A stretch of DNA of 64,000 nucleotides from Bog-473 sp035552095 (GTDB lineage Bacteria; Actinomycetota; Acidimicrobiia; Acidimicrobiales; RAAP-2), in NCBI GenBank assembly GCA_035552095.1, contig DASZMA010000203.1, positions 73,441 to 137,440 of the forward strand, in the 5' to 3' direction. The notes under the pieces were generated by a model. That model worked only from the letters and a program-made list of their open reading frames with translations, did no database searches and was not told where the DNA came from. The position numbers and the translations under genes are program-made. Shown piece by piece: positions 51,201 through 59,554 of the stretch (the stretch's first letter is position 1; each line of letters begins with the position of its first letter).

Positions 51201-53135
51201 CTAGGTATCAGTCGGCGCGGCGTGGGACTGGGAGATCCAGGTCTCGTACATCTCGGCGTAGTGGCCACCCAGGGCCACCAACTCGTCGTGGGAGCCCATC
51301 TCCAACAAGCGGCCGTCGCCGACCACCACGATGCGGTCGGCCCGCATGGCGGTCGACAGACGGTGGGCGATCAGCACCGCCGTGCGCTGCTGGAGCAGCA
51401 CGTCGAGCGCGGACTCGACCAGGGTCTCGGACTGCAGGTCCAGGTTGGACGTGGCCTCGTCGAGCACCAGGACCCGGGGTTGGGCCATGAAGGCCCGACC
51501 CAGCGCGATGAGCTGGCGCTCACCCGAGGAGAGGGACTGGCCGCGTTCGTGCACCACCGTATCGAGCCCGTGGGGGAGCCGTCCGATGAGCTCGGTCAGC
51601 CCGACCTGGTGCACGGCGTCCCACACGGCGTCATCGGGGGCGCCGGGACGGGCGAACGAGATGTTCTCGCGGATGGTGCCGGCGAAGAGGAACGGTTCCT
51701 GGGGCACGACGCCCAGCTGGCTGCGTAGGGACTTCATGGTGACCGCGCGCAGATCGTGCCCGTCAATCAGGACGCGGCCCGCGGTCGGGTCGTAGAAGCG
51801 GGTGACCAGCTTGGCCATGGTCGACTTGCCCGCCCCGGTGGCTCCCACGAAGGCCACCGTCTCCCCGGGCGCAATGGTGAGATCGACATCCTCGAGCACG
51901 GGGATGTCGGGGTCGTAGCCGAAGGACACGTGGTCGAAGCGGATCTCACCGCGGATGACGGGGAGATTGGCGGCGTCGGGGCTCTCCAGCACCGTGGGCT
52001 CATTCTCCAGCAACGTCCGCAGCTTGAACACCGACGACTGTCCCTGCTGGTAGGTGTTGTACTGCTGGACCAGGAGCTGAATGGGCTGGAAGAAGCGGTT
52101 CACGTAGAGGAAGAAGGCGACGAGGGCGCCGAGCGAGATCTGATGGTGGAGGAACATGTCCCCGCCGACGGCCAGGATGACGATCTGGCCGACGACGCCG
52201 AGCAGCTGGGACCCCGGTCCGTAAATCCCGTTGATGCGACCGGTGTAGAGGTTGGCGTCACGGTAGGAGCCGACCACGTTGCGGTGCTGCACCACGTTGT
52301 ACTGCTGGCGGTTGTGGGCGGTGACCACCCGCACCCCCTGCAGGCTCTCGGACAGGTCGGCCAGGACGAGGGCGATGCCGTCGCGCACCTTGTCGTAGCC
52401 GCGCTCGGAGGCCCGCTTGAACCAGATGGACATGACGGTGAGCGGAGGGATGACGACGACGACGGTGATGAAGGCCAGCTTCACGTTTGAAGTGAAGAGG
52501 AAGACCGAGATGACCACCATGGTCAGGCCCTGAATGGCGAACTGGGCCAGCCCGTCCTGGAGCAGCTGCTGCAGGTTCTCAATGTCGCTGGTCATCCGGC
52601 TCATGACGACGCCGGCCTTCTCCTCGGTGAAGAAGTCGAGCGAGAGGCGCTGCAGGTGGCGGAAGATGGTGGTGCGTAGGTCGTTCATGACCCAGGAAGC
52701 CAACCGTCCGGTCACCCGCACCTGGCCCCACTGGGCGACGGACGACACGACCACCGAGGCCAGGTAGACGGCGGCCAGGGCGATGACCAGGCCGAAGTTG
52801 TGGTGGCCGGGGAGCATCCCCTTGTTGATGGCGTTCTCGGTCAGCCAGGGGCCGAGCTGGCTGGACACGCCGATGACGCCCACCAGGGCGATGGCCGCCG
52901 CCAGCATGCCCGGGTACACCTTGATGAGCCCGCCCAGGCTGAGTTGGCGCTTCTCGTCAGCCGAGGGCTGCTGCGAGAAGGTGATCTCGGATTCGCCCCG
53001 GTCGGGCTCCTCGGCCAGGAGCAGGTCGACTCCGGCCTGCAGCTCAGAGGGGATCCCGCCGAAGGGCAGCCCAGGTTGGGCCGCGCCGGGAGGCCCGCCG
53101 CCCAAGGGGCCACCCATCCCTCCGCCGCCGAACAT
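51201..53135 (-). CDS. ABC exporter half-transporter, second subunit
   Basis: A 644-residue protein with a six-helix type-1 exporter domain and an ATPase. Walker A GATGAGKSTMAKLV, Q-loop VPQEPFLFAGTIRENI, signature QSLSSGERQLIALGRA, Walker B VLVLDEATSNLD and a late H-loop AHRLSTAM are intact. The N-terminal ~25 residues are Gly/Pro-rich (MFGGGGMGGPLGG). It overlaps the first subunit by one base (TGATG) and so probably forms a heterodimeric exporter, as in TM287/288 or PatAB types. The cargo is unknown; drug or lipid export fits. Confidence 0.92.
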   Translation of the reverse strand: MFGGGGMGGPLGGGPPGAAQPGLPFGGIPSELQAGVDLLLAEEPDRGESEITFSQQPSADEKRQLSLGGLIKVYPGMLAAAIALVGVIGVSSQLGPWLTENAINKGMLPGHHNFGLVIALAAVYLASVVVSSVAQWGQVRVTGRLASWVMNDLRTTIFRHLQRLSLDFFTEEKAGVVMSRMTSDIENLQQLLQDGLAQFAIQGLTMVVISVFLFTSNVKLAFITVVVVIPPLTVMSIWFKRASERGYDKVRDGIALVLADLSESLQGVRVVTAHNRQQYNVVQHRNVVGSYRDANLYTGRINGIYGPGSQLLGVVGQIVILAVGGDMFLHHQISLGALVAFFLYVNRFFQPIQLLVQQYNTYQQGQSSVFKLRTLLENEPTVLESPDAANLPVIRGEIRFDHVSFGYDPDIPVLEDVDLTIAPGETVAFVGATGAGKSTMAKLVTRFYDPTAGRVLIDGHDLRAVTMKSLRSQLGVVPQEPFLFAGTIRENISFARPGAPDDAVWDAVHQVGLTELIGRLPHGLDTVVHERGQSLSSGERQLIALGRAFMAQPRVLVLDEATSNLDLQSETLVESALDVLLQQRTAVLIAHRLSTAMRADRIVVVGDGRLLEMGSHDELVALGGHYAEMYETWISQSHAAPTDT

Positions 53136-55117
53136 CAGAGCGCCCCGTCGGTGTCGGCGTCAGTGTCGGCGCCCACTTCGGTCTCGGCCTCTTCGGCCGA
53201 GGCCGCCTGGGCCAGAACCTCGGAGTACAGGGGCGTCGAGGCCAGGAGCTCGGCGTGCGTGCCGTCGGCGACGATCCGCCCACCGTCGAGCAGCACCACC
53301 CGGTCGGCCAGGCTGATGGTGGAGAGGCGGTGGGCCACAATGAGCGTGGTCCGGTCCTGCATGAGCACCCGCAACGCCGAGTGGATCTTCTGCTCCACCT
53401 TGACGTCAATGGCGCTGGTGGCGTCGTCGAGAATGAGGATGGGCGGGTTGATCAGGAGGGCACGGGCGATGGCGATGCGCTGGCGCTGTCCGCCCGAGAG
53501 CGTGTAGCCCCGCTCTCCCACCACGGTCTCGTAGCCGGCCGGGAGTCGGCGTACGAAACCATCGGCCCCGGCGGCCTGGGCGGCAGCGATCACCTCTTCG
53601 GTGCTGGCGTCGGGTCGGCCGTAGGCGATGTTGTCGCGGATGGAGAGTGAGAAGAGGAAGGGCTCGTCGAGGACCACGCCGATGTTGGCCCGCAGGCTGG
53701 TCAGCGTCAGGTCGCGGACATCGTGGTCGTCGACGAAGACGGCGCCGTCGGAGACGTCGTAGAAGCGGGCCAGTACCCGGGCCACGGTGGACTTGCCGCT
53801 CCCGGTCCGGCCGACCAGCGCCACGGTCTCGCCGGACCGAAGGTGGAGGTTGAAGTCGGACAGCACGTCGGGATTGCCGCCATCGGCCACCGAGAGGGCG
53901 ACCCGGCTCTCGGTCCCGTAAGCGAACCGCACATGCTCGAAGCGGACGTCACCCCGGCTGTCGGACAGGTCCACGGCGCCCGAGCGGTCGACGATGGTGG
54001 CCTGTTCGTCCAGGATCTCGTAAATGCGCTCGGCCGAGGCGGAGGCCCGTTGCCCCATCATGATCAGCATCCCGAGCATCATGAACGGGGCCTGCATCAT
54101 CAGCAGGTAGACGTTGAAGGCCAGTATGGCGCCGTAGCCCAGCGTCCCGTGAATGACCATGTAGCCGCCGAACAGCAGGACCATGACCAACCCGACCTGC
54201 GAGAGGTTCTGGATCAGCGGGGAGAAGCGGGCCCGCAGGTCGGCGTCCTTGATGTAGCCCCACTGCACCTTGTCGGCCGCGGTGGCCAGTTGGCGGAGCT
54301 GCTGCTCCTCGGCGGCGAACGACTTGACGACGCGGACGCCGTTGACGTTCTCGTCGACCACGGTGGCCACCTCGGCCAGCCGGGACTGGATCAGCCAGGA
54401 CACCGGGAACAGAACCTTGCGCATGCGCATGCCGGTCCAATAGATGAAGGGCATGGTGACCATGGCCACCAGGGCCAGGATCACGTTGATGGAGAGCATG
54501 TACCCGAAGGCCACCAGCGCGATGGAGCACTGGACCAGGATCAGCGGGGCGAAAGTGAGGTACATCTGCACCGAGCGGATGTCCGAGTTGGCCCGGGAGA
54601 TCAGCTGCCCCGACTGGACCCGGTCGTAGAAGGGGAACGACATGCGGGTCAGGTGCTCGTAAATGCCGTTTCTGAGGTCGAACTCAATGTTGTAGGCCAC
54701 CTTGTAGAGCGCGGTGCGGGCGATGTACCCGGTGACGGCGCCGATAAGCCCGAGTGCGATCACCCAGTCGACGTAGAAGTGCAGGGGCACCGTGTGCAGC
54801 ACGAGAGAGTTGTCGATGGCGTGATTGAGCAGGTCAGGGATCTGCACCTGGAGGACCAGCCCGACGAAGGAGAGGATGAGGGACGTGAGGAACGCCCCTT
54901 TGTGCGAGGCCACGATCGGATAGGCCCGTCGCAGCCATGACTTCGAGGCGTCAGGGTCGACGGTGGCCTTGGGCGCCTTGTAGTTGCTGGTGACGCCCAT
55001 GGGGACGTAGGCGGCCAGGGGCAACTGGCGCGGGGCGGTGCGGGTACCGGTCGATGCCGCACCACTGCGCTCGTCGTCCGCCGGGGCCCCGGTGAGCTGG
55101 TCTTCGGTGGTGCTCAC
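53135..55117 (-). CDS. ABC exporter half-transporter, first subunit
   Basis: A 660-residue half-transporter: Thr/Ala-rich N-terminal ~60 residues, six helices, then an ATPase with Walker A GRTGSGKSTVARVL, signature GYTLSGGQRQRIAIARA, Walker B PILILDDATSAID (Asp instead of the catalytic Glu after LILD) and IVAHRLSTI. The second acidic residue D is the catalytically weak form seen in degenerate sites of heterodimeric exporters. GTG 55117 has AAGGA upstream and overlaps the marR TGA (GTGA). It is part of marR-exporter-exporter, so export of a toxic or signal molecule controlled by MarR is likely. Confidence 0.92.
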   Translation of the reverse strand: MSTTEDQLTGAPADDERSGAASTGTRTAPRQLPLAAYVPMGVTSNYKAPKATVDPDASKSWLRRAYPIVASHKGAFLTSLILSFVGLVLQVQIPDLLNHAIDNSLVLHTVPLHFYVDWVIALGLIGAVTGYIARTALYKVAYNIEFDLRNGIYEHLTRMSFPFYDRVQSGQLISRANSDIRSVQMYLTFAPLILVQCSIALVAFGYMLSINVILALVAMVTMPFIYWTGMRMRKVLFPVSWLIQSRLAEVATVVDENVNGVRVVKSFAAEEQQLRQLATAADKVQWGYIKDADLRARFSPLIQNLSQVGLVMVLLFGGYMVIHGTLGYGAILAFNVYLLMMQAPFMMLGMLIMMGQRASASAERIYEILDEQATIVDRSGAVDLSDSRGDVRFEHVRFAYGTESRVALSVADGGNPDVLSDFNLHLRSGETVALVGRTGSGKSTVARVLARFYDVSDGAVFVDDHDVRDLTLTSLRANIGVVLDEPFLFSLSIRDNIAYGRPDASTEEVIAAAQAAGADGFVRRLPAGYETVVGERGYTLSGGQRQRIAIARALLINPPILILDDATSAIDVKVEQKIHSALRVLMQDRTTLIVAHRLSTISLADRVVLLDGGRIVADGTHAELLASTPLYSEVLAQAASAEEAETEVGADTDADTDGAL

Positions 55118-55608
55118 GTTGCGTCCTTCCGGGCCTGGTGGAAACTGGACAGCGCCTGCCCCCACAGCTCGAGCGAGCGCAGGGCCATGGCTTCGTCCTT
55201 GCTGGGCAGGCAGGTGGCGATCGATTCGATGTACTCGTCCACCGAGCGGTCGGCCGCCGCCACAATGCGCGCCCCCTCTTCGGTCAGGCGCAGGGCGATG
55301 CGCCGGCGATCGCTGTCCTCCTGCTTGCGGTCGACCAGGCCCCGGGCCACCAACCCGTCGATGATGGCGGTGATGGACGACGGGCGCACCGCGGTGCGAT
55401 CGGCCAGCCCCGAGGCGGCTGCCGAGCCCTCGGCCAGGATCCCCAGCACCCGGTACTGGGGGAGGGTCAGGTCCACCTGGGCCAGCGCCACCTCCACCCG
55501 CTTGGAGAGCCAGGCGGCGACGCGGCCGTAGCTCCCGACGCTGCGGACGTCGCGCGATGGACGCGGCGGCGTCACGGTGATGGGGGTGGGAGACACTTCG
55601 ACCATCAT
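55114..55608 (-). CDS. MarR-family transcriptional regulator
   Basis: A 164-residue MarR protein with the winged helix LTLPQYRVLGILAEGSAAAS-like region, RTAVRPSSITAIIDGLVARG for recognition and a wing DRKQEDSDRRRIALRLTEEG. It should repress its own operon with the two exporter genes until a ligand binds. Two ATGs (55608 and 55605) follow a palindrome and a TATCTA hexamer without a Shine-Dalgarno, pointing to a leaderless transcript. It is coupled to the first exporter gene by GTGA. Confidence 0.92.
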   Translation of the reverse strand: MMVEVSPTPITVTPPRPSRDVRSVGSYGRVAAWLSKRVEVALAQVDLTLPQYRVLGILAEGSAAASGLADRTAVRPSSITAIIDGLVARGLVDRKQEDSDRRRIALRLTEEGARIVAAADRSVDEYIESIATCLPSKDEAMALRSLELWGQALSSFHQARKDAT

Positions 55609-55612
55609 ACAG

Positions 55613-55625
55613 TTAGATACTCTAA
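55613..55625. promoter_or_regulatory. Putative MarR operator TTAGA-TAC-TCTAA
   Basis: Perfect 5-bp inverted arms with a 3-bp centre, 5 bp before the marR ATG. The minus-strand TATCTA inside it (55619-55614) is a likely -10, so binding would block RNA polymerase. Confidence 0.55.
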
Positions 55626-55653
55626 GGGTCGACCGGGCGGCGACTCGGCGTGG

Positions 55654-56094
55654 CTACGAGGAGCGGGAGCCCCACTCGGGGTCGAGCTGGCGCAGGAAGA
55701 GGGCGCAACGCTGCTCCTCGTCCACCTCGTCAATCTCGGCCGCCGCCTTTTCCAGCGCGTGGAGGGAGCGCAGGAAGCCACGATTGGACTCGTGGCGCCA
55801 GCGCACATAGCCCGAACCACGCCAGCCGGCGGCCCGCAAAGTGTCGAGGCCGCGGTGGTAGCCGACCCGGGCGAAGGCGTAACGGTCGATCGGGGTTTGG
55901 GCCAGTTCAGCCAAGGTGGCCCAGGCCTGCAGGCAACGCGGATCCCGGGCCGCCACCGCCGAGACGCCGGCATGGCGCTCAGCCGGAGGGAGGGCGAGCG
56001 CAGCCTCCAGGGCGGCGGCCAGCTCGGGGCTAATGGGGTCCAGCACGGTCTCTGGACTCCCGCTGGTGAACGAGACGGCATGATCGGTGGCCAT
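55654..56094 (-). CDS. DUF3151 family protein
   Basis: A 146-residue DUF3151 protein, an actinobacterial family. YHRGLDTLRAAGWRGSGYVR with HESNRGFLRSLHALEKAA is the recognisable core. It is mainly helical and soluble. The function is unknown. ATG 56094 has TAAGGT 6 nt upstream on the minus strand (56106-56101) and no Shine-Dalgarno, so it is probably leaderless. The C-terminal end is close to the marR start, and the gene is divergent from the thioesterase at 56175. Confidence 0.85.
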   Translation of the reverse strand: MATDHAVSFTSGSPETVLDPISPELAAALEAALALPPAERHAGVSAVAARDPRCLQAWATLAELAQTPIDRYAFARVGYHRGLDTLRAAGWRGSGYVRWRHESNRGFLRSLHALEKAAAEIDEVDEEQRCALFLRQLDPEWGSRSS

Positions 56095-56100
56095 GGCGCC

Positions 56101-56106
56101 ACCTTA
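56101..56106 (-). promoter_or_regulatory. Putative -10 (TAAGGT) for leaderless DUF3151 mRNA
   Basis: TAAGGT on the minus strand lies 6 nt from ATG 56094, with the GGCGCC spacer between. This matches the start-site promoter pattern seen at other first genes here. Confidence 0.45.
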
Positions 56107-56174
56107 GGTGGGCACTTTGGCCCTTCGACCCGAGTGTCGGCGCCGGATGCGGCGCAGGTACTGTTCGCGCCACC

Positions 56175-56897
56175 GTGGGAAACCCCGAGCCGCTCCCCTT
56201 CGACAACCATCCCGCCCTGCGCGGCCGCCAGCCCGAGGCGCGGGCGATGGCGGATGCGTTGCGGCGGCTCATCCGCCTGTCGGTCAGCACCGCCCCCTCC
56301 GCGGCGGAGACCGCCGAGTTGACGGCCGAGCTGACCGCGGTGGCGGACCGGTTAGAGGCGCATGTGCCCGAGACGCCCCACCCTCGCTTCGTCGTTCCCA
56401 GCGAGGATGGTCCCCCGCGCCAGCCCCCACTGGGCGGCTCCATGCCCTTCGACTTCATCGTGGGCGGGTTCAATCCTTTGGCCCTGCCGGTGACGCTGGC
56501 CTTCGAGCCGCCCAAGGCCCTCGGGCACGCCACGTTCGACGTGGCCTACGAGGGGGCGCCGGGGTGTGTGCACGGCGCGGTGCTGGCCGCCACCTTCGAC
56601 ATCCTGACGGCGGCCAACTCGCTGGCCGGTGTCACCGGTCCGACCGTGCGACTCAGTCTGCGCTACCGCCGGCCGACCCTGGTCAACGAGGAGGCGGTGT
56701 TCGAAGGCTGGGTGACCGAGGTGACCGAGCGGCGCATCTTCAGTTTGGGACGGATCGTCCAGGGCGACGTGGTGACGGTCGAAGCCGAGGGCGAATTCGC
56801 CATCCTCAATCAGGACGGGGTCAATGCGATGGCTACCGGGCGCCGGCGCGCCTTCGACGGGGTAACCCCCCCGGCCGGGCCCGCCGGCGACCACTAG
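56175..56897 (+). CDS. PaaI-type hotdog thioesterase with N-terminal extension
   Basis: A 240-residue protein. The last ~140 residues form a hotdog fold with GCVHGAVLAATFDILTAANS as the catalytic helix region and LRYRRPTLVNEEAVFEGWV as the long central strand. The first ~90 residues, Pro-containing and partly helical, are an addition also seen in other actinobacterial acyl-CoA thioesterases. GTG 56175 is the start; TACTGT lies 10 nt upstream. The substrate is unknown. It is followed by a second hotdog thioesterase after 7 bp, probably one operon. Confidence 0.8.
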   Translation: MGNPEPLPFDNHPALRGRQPEARAMADALRRLIRLSVSTAPSAAETAELTAELTAVADRLEAHVPETPHPRFVVPSEDGPPRQPPLGGSMPFDFIVGGFNPLALPVTLAFEPPKALGHATFDVAYEGAPGCVHGAVLAATFDILTAANSLAGVTGPTVRLSLRYRRPTLVNEEAVFEGWVTEVTERRIFSLGRIVQGDVVTVEAEGEFAILNQDGVNAMATGRRRAFDGVTPPAGPAGDH

Positions 56898-56904
56898 GCC
56901 GCCC

Positions 56905-57333
56905 GTGCGCCAGTCGCTGCAACCCTCCCGGGATCCGGCTGACTACCGGTTCGTGCACTCAGTACGCACGCGCTTCGCCGAGACCGACGCCATGGGGATC
57001 ATCCACCATGCGGCGTACCTGGCGTACCTGGAAGAGGCGCGGGTGGCGTACCTACGCCAGCTGGGTCATCCCTACGACGAGGTGCGGGCCGACGGGCTCG
57101 AGATTGCCGTGCTCGAGGTGGCCGTCGCGTACCGGCGGCCGCTGCACTTCGACGATCAGGTCGAGGTCCACCTGTGGGCCGGTGCGGTCACCGGCGCCAC
57201 CTTCCAGGTGGCGTACCTCTTGACCGTGGCCGGGGAGGCCCGGGCCACCGCCATCACCGTGCACGGATGCGTGGACGCTCGGGGCCGGGCCGCCCGACTG
57301 CCTTCGTGGATCGCCGCCACCTTCGTGGAGTAG
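56905..57333 (+). CDS. 4HBT/YbgC-type acyl-CoA thioesterase
   Basis: A 142-residue hotdog protein. VRTRFAETDAMGIIHHAAYL contains the 4HBT/YbgC motif with the catalytic Asp in ETDAMG, followed by YLEEARVAYLRQLGHPYDEV and a later VEVHLWAGAVTGATFQVAY strand pair. It probably hydrolyses short or aromatic acyl-CoAs. GTG 56905 starts it, just after the other thioesterase. The stop is 28 bp from the convergent TetR gene. Confidence 0.88.
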   Translation: MRQSLQPSRDPADYRFVHSVRTRFAETDAMGIIHHAAYLAYLEEARVAYLRQLGHPYDEVRADGLEIAVLEVAVAYRRPLHFDDQVEVHLWAGAVTGATFQVAYLLTVAGEARATAITVHGCVDARGRAARLPSWIAATFVE

Positions 57334-57361
57334 CGGCCGGCGAGGAAGGAGTGGGCTGCGC

Positions 57362-57940
57362 TCAGAGGGCGGAGAGGATCCGGGCGAAGGCGGTCGTCAT
57401 AGACCGCTTGGCTGCCGCCGGGTCCTCGGCCCGGGCCACCACCATGCCGGCCTGCAGCAGCGCCCCCAGGAGCAGGTGGGCCAGCGGCTCGACCGACTCG
57501 AGGGCAATCGTGCCCTGTTGGGCCGCCCCGGCCAGAACCGCTCTGATCGCACCAAAGCCGTGGCGCTGGTCGATCTCGTGCCAGGTGTCCCACCCGAGCA
57601 CCGTCGGGCCGTCGAGCATGACGATGCGCTGCACCTCGGGGTTACGGCACTCACCCAGGAAGGCGTCGACGCCGGCCGCCAGTTGGCTCCTCGGGTCGCC
57701 GGCCGTGGACCCGGCGGCCACGATCTTGGCCGTCAGGTCGCCTTGGACCGCCTCAAATGTGGCGCGGAAGAGCTCGCGCTTCGCTTTGAAGTGGTGGTAC
57801 ATCGCCCCCCGGCTCACCGCGGCGGCGGCCAGGATCTCCTCGGTCGAGGTGGCGGCAAACCCCTTTTCGGCAAAGAGCAGCCGGGCCGTCTGCAGCAGGC
57901 GGGCCCGCGTCGCTTCGGTGCGTTCCGCCTGGGTGGGCAC
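57362..57940 (-). CDS. TetR-family transcriptional regulator
   Basis: A 192-residue TetR regulator: the DNA-binding part is ARLLQTARLLFAEKGFAATS and EEILAAAAVSRGAMYHHFKA, the usual N-terminal three helices, and the C-terminal ligand domain starts near ATFEAVQGDLTAKIVAAG. The GTG at 57940 is chosen over an ATG at 58018/58033, which overlaps the divergent gene, and because TACGCT lies exactly 6 nt upstream. The targets may include the neighbouring divergent or thioesterase genes; this is not shown. Confidence 0.88.
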   Translation of the reverse strand: MPTQAERTEATRARLLQTARLLFAEKGFAATSTEEILAAAAVSRGAMYHHFKAKRELFRATFEAVQGDLTAKIVAAGSTAGDPRSQLAAGVDAFLGECRNPEVQRIVMLDGPTVLGWDTWHEIDQRHGFGAIRAVLAGAAQQGTIALESVEPLAHLLLGALLQAGMVVARAEDPAAAKRSMTTAFARILSAL

Positions 57941-57946
57941 CAGCTC

Positions 57947-57952
57947 AGCGTA
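57947..57952 (-). promoter_or_regulatory. Putative -10 (TACGCT) for leaderless tetR mRNA
   Basis: TACGCT on the minus strand is 6 nt from GTG 57940. It supports this start over the longer open frame. Confidence 0.45.
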
Positions 57953-58003
57953 CGGCCGGGAGCGACCGACCGAGGAGGCCGGGAACCCGAGAACGTGGTC
58001 CAC

Positions 58004-58009
58004 TACGGT
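58004..58009 (+). promoter_or_regulatory. Putative -10 (TACGGT) for leaderless TIGR03086-family mRNA
   Basis: TACGGT lies 7 nt before ATG 58017 with no Shine-Dalgarno. It is the same hexamer and nearly the same spacing as at fpg. Confidence 0.45.
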
Positions 58010-58016
58010 GGCCGCC

Positions 58017-58562
58017 ATGCGTGAAGTGTCCACTCACTACGCCCTGGTGGCCGATGGTTTCTCGGCCCGGGTCGAGATGATCTCCGCTGAGCAATGGGCC
58101 GTCCCCACACCGCACGAGGACTGGACCGTGCGGGAATTGGTGGCCCATGTCATCAGCACGCAGCGACGGGTACTGGCCACGCTGGGCGGACCCGCGCCGG
58201 AGGTGGACGAGAGCGGCGATCTGCGCGAGCAATGGCGTGGGGCCAGCGGCGCCATGAGCGAAGCGCTCAACGATCCGGAGCGGGCGACCCGGTCCGTGCG
58301 GGGACTGCTCGGTCGCCAGCCGTTTGAGTCACTGGTGGGCGAGCTGATCTGTGCCGACACCCTGGTCCATACCTGGGAGCTGTCCCGGGCCATCGGGCAC
58401 GACGAGACACTCGATCCGGCGGCCATGGCGGCCAGCACGGAGCGGTTGACACCGATTGACGACGTCGTCCGGCGGCCCGGAGGCTTCGTCACCAAGATCC
58501 CGGCGCCCGACGGCGCCGACCAGCAGACCGCGTTCCTGCTCTTCTGCGGTCGCGCCCTTTGA
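58017..58562 (+). CDS. TIGR03086-type (maleylpyruvate isomerase/DinB-like) protein
   Basis: A 181-residue DinB-like four-helix protein. DWTVRELVAHVISTQRRVLA (about 38-57) and ELICADTLVHTWELSRAIGH (about 114-133) carry the His residues that in this superfamily bind a metal and, in some members, thiols such as mycothiol. The reaction is unknown. ATG 58017 is chosen; the long upstream frame is antisense to tetR. The stop is one base from the AraC gene start (TGAAATG), so they are co-transcribed. Confidence 0.82.
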   Translation: MREVSTHYALVADGFSARVEMISAEQWAVPTPHEDWTVRELVAHVISTQRRVLATLGGPAPEVDESGDLREQWRGASGAMSEALNDPERATRSVRGLLGRQPFESLVGELICADTLVHTWELSRAIGHDETLDPAAMAASTERLTPIDDVVRRPGGFVTKIPAPDGADQQTAFLLFCGRAL

Positions 58563-58563
58563 A

Positions 58564-58959
58564 ATGGCGGCGGACCTGGTCAGCCATCTGCGTCGGGCCC
58601 GCGACCTCATGGACCGTCGCTTCGCCGAGCCGCTCGATCTCACCCAGGTGGCGGCCGAAGCCGGGTTCTCCAAGTTTCACTTCGCCCGCCAGTTCAAAGA
58701 GGCCTACGGCGAGACACCGGGGAACTACCTCTCCCGGCGCCGGGTGGAGCGGGCCAAGGATCTGTTGCGCTCAGCCAACCTCACCGTCACTGAGGTGTGC
58801 CTGCTGGTCGGCTTCAGCAGTTTGGGCTCCTTCAGCTCACGCTTCACCGAGTTGGTGGGCCGGTCGCCCTCGGCCTACCAGCGTGCTCAGGTAGCGCTCG
58901 GCGGCCCTCCGCCGATACCGGGCTGCTTCCTCATGGACTGGAGTCGGCCGCGACCATAA
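58564..58959 (+). CDS. Short AraC-family regulator
   Basis: A 131-residue regulator made almost only of the AraC double helix-turn-helix: LDLTQVAAEAGFSKFHFARQ, then TPGNYLSRRRVERAKDLL, and VTEVCLLVGFSSLGSFSSRF. There is no separate ligand domain, as in SoxS/MarA-size proteins. ATG 58564 is in frame and abuts the preceding gene. It lies just before a VOC-family gene, with inverted repeats between, and probably controls it. Confidence 0.88.
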   Translation: MAADLVSHLRRARDLMDRRFAEPLDLTQVAAEAGFSKFHFARQFKEAYGETPGNYLSRRRVERAKDLLRSANLTVTEVCLLVGFSSLGSFSSRFTELVGRSPSAYQRAQVALGGPPPIPGCFLMDWSRPRP

Positions 58960-58997
58960 GAGTCACATTCCGCAATCGCGGAGAAGCCAACGTAAGG

Positions 58998-59015
58998 CCA
59001 ACTCTTTAAGGTTGG
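58998..59015. promoter_or_regulatory. Inverted repeat CCAAC-N8-GTTGG upstream of VOC gene
   Basis: CCAAC (58998-59002) and GTTGG (59011-59015) flank CTTTAAG, a likely -10 region. A further TCCGC-AATC-GCGGA palindrome lies at about 58969-58982. Candidate sites for the adjacent AraC protein. Confidence 0.35.
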
Positions 59016-59042
59016 GTCGCACCACCACTTAGGGAGGAATCG

Positions 59043-59477
59043 ATGATCAAAGGCCTTTCACACACCAGCGTGTTCGTACTCGACCAGGACTCGGCCAAGG
59101 CCTTTTACACCGAGAAACTCGGATTCGAGCTCCGGGCCGACATCACCATGGGGGAGGAGTTCGAGGGCGGGGGCGCCGGCTTCCGCTGGTTGACCGTAGG
59201 AGCCAAGGATCAACCGGATCTCGAGATCATCCTGTCCAGTTGTTCCATGGGCCGGGCCCCCGAAGCGGCAGAGCAGCTGCGGACCCTGGTCGCCGCCGGC
59301 GCCATGGGCGTGGGCGTGCTGGCCACCGACGACTGCCAACGCACCTTTGAGGAGCTCTCGGCCCAGGGGGTCACGTTTCTGGCCGAACCGTCCGAGCGCC
59401 CCTACGGGATTGAGGCGACCCTGCGCGACGACTCGGGCAATCTGATCAGCCTGACGCAGCGCTTCGCGGCCTTCTGA
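59043..59477 (+). CDS. VOC/glyoxalase-family protein
   Basis: A 144-residue vicinal-oxygen-chelate protein made of two beta-alpha-beta-beta-beta units. It starts IKGLSHTSVFVLDQDSAKAF with the first ligand His, has YTEKLGFELR, and ends EATLRDDSGNLISLTQRF with the usual Glu-type ligand position. Metal-dependent isomerase, dioxygenase or resistance roles are known in the superfamily; none is specific here. ATG 59043 follows AGGGAGG by 5 nt. AraC-plus-VOC pairs are common in Actinobacteria. Confidence 0.87.
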   Translation: MIKGLSHTSVFVLDQDSAKAFYTEKLGFELRADITMGEEFEGGGAGFRWLTVGAKDQPDLEIILSSCSMGRAPEAAEQLRTLVAAGAMGVGVLATDDCQRTFEELSAQGVTFLAEPSERPYGIEATLRDDSGNLISLTQRFAAF

Positions 59478-59554
59478 CCGAGAGGAGCTGACACTTCCCA
59501 TAGAACGTTCTGGCGACCGCGCCGAGAAAGTCCGGGTCCGGGTAGACCTGAACC

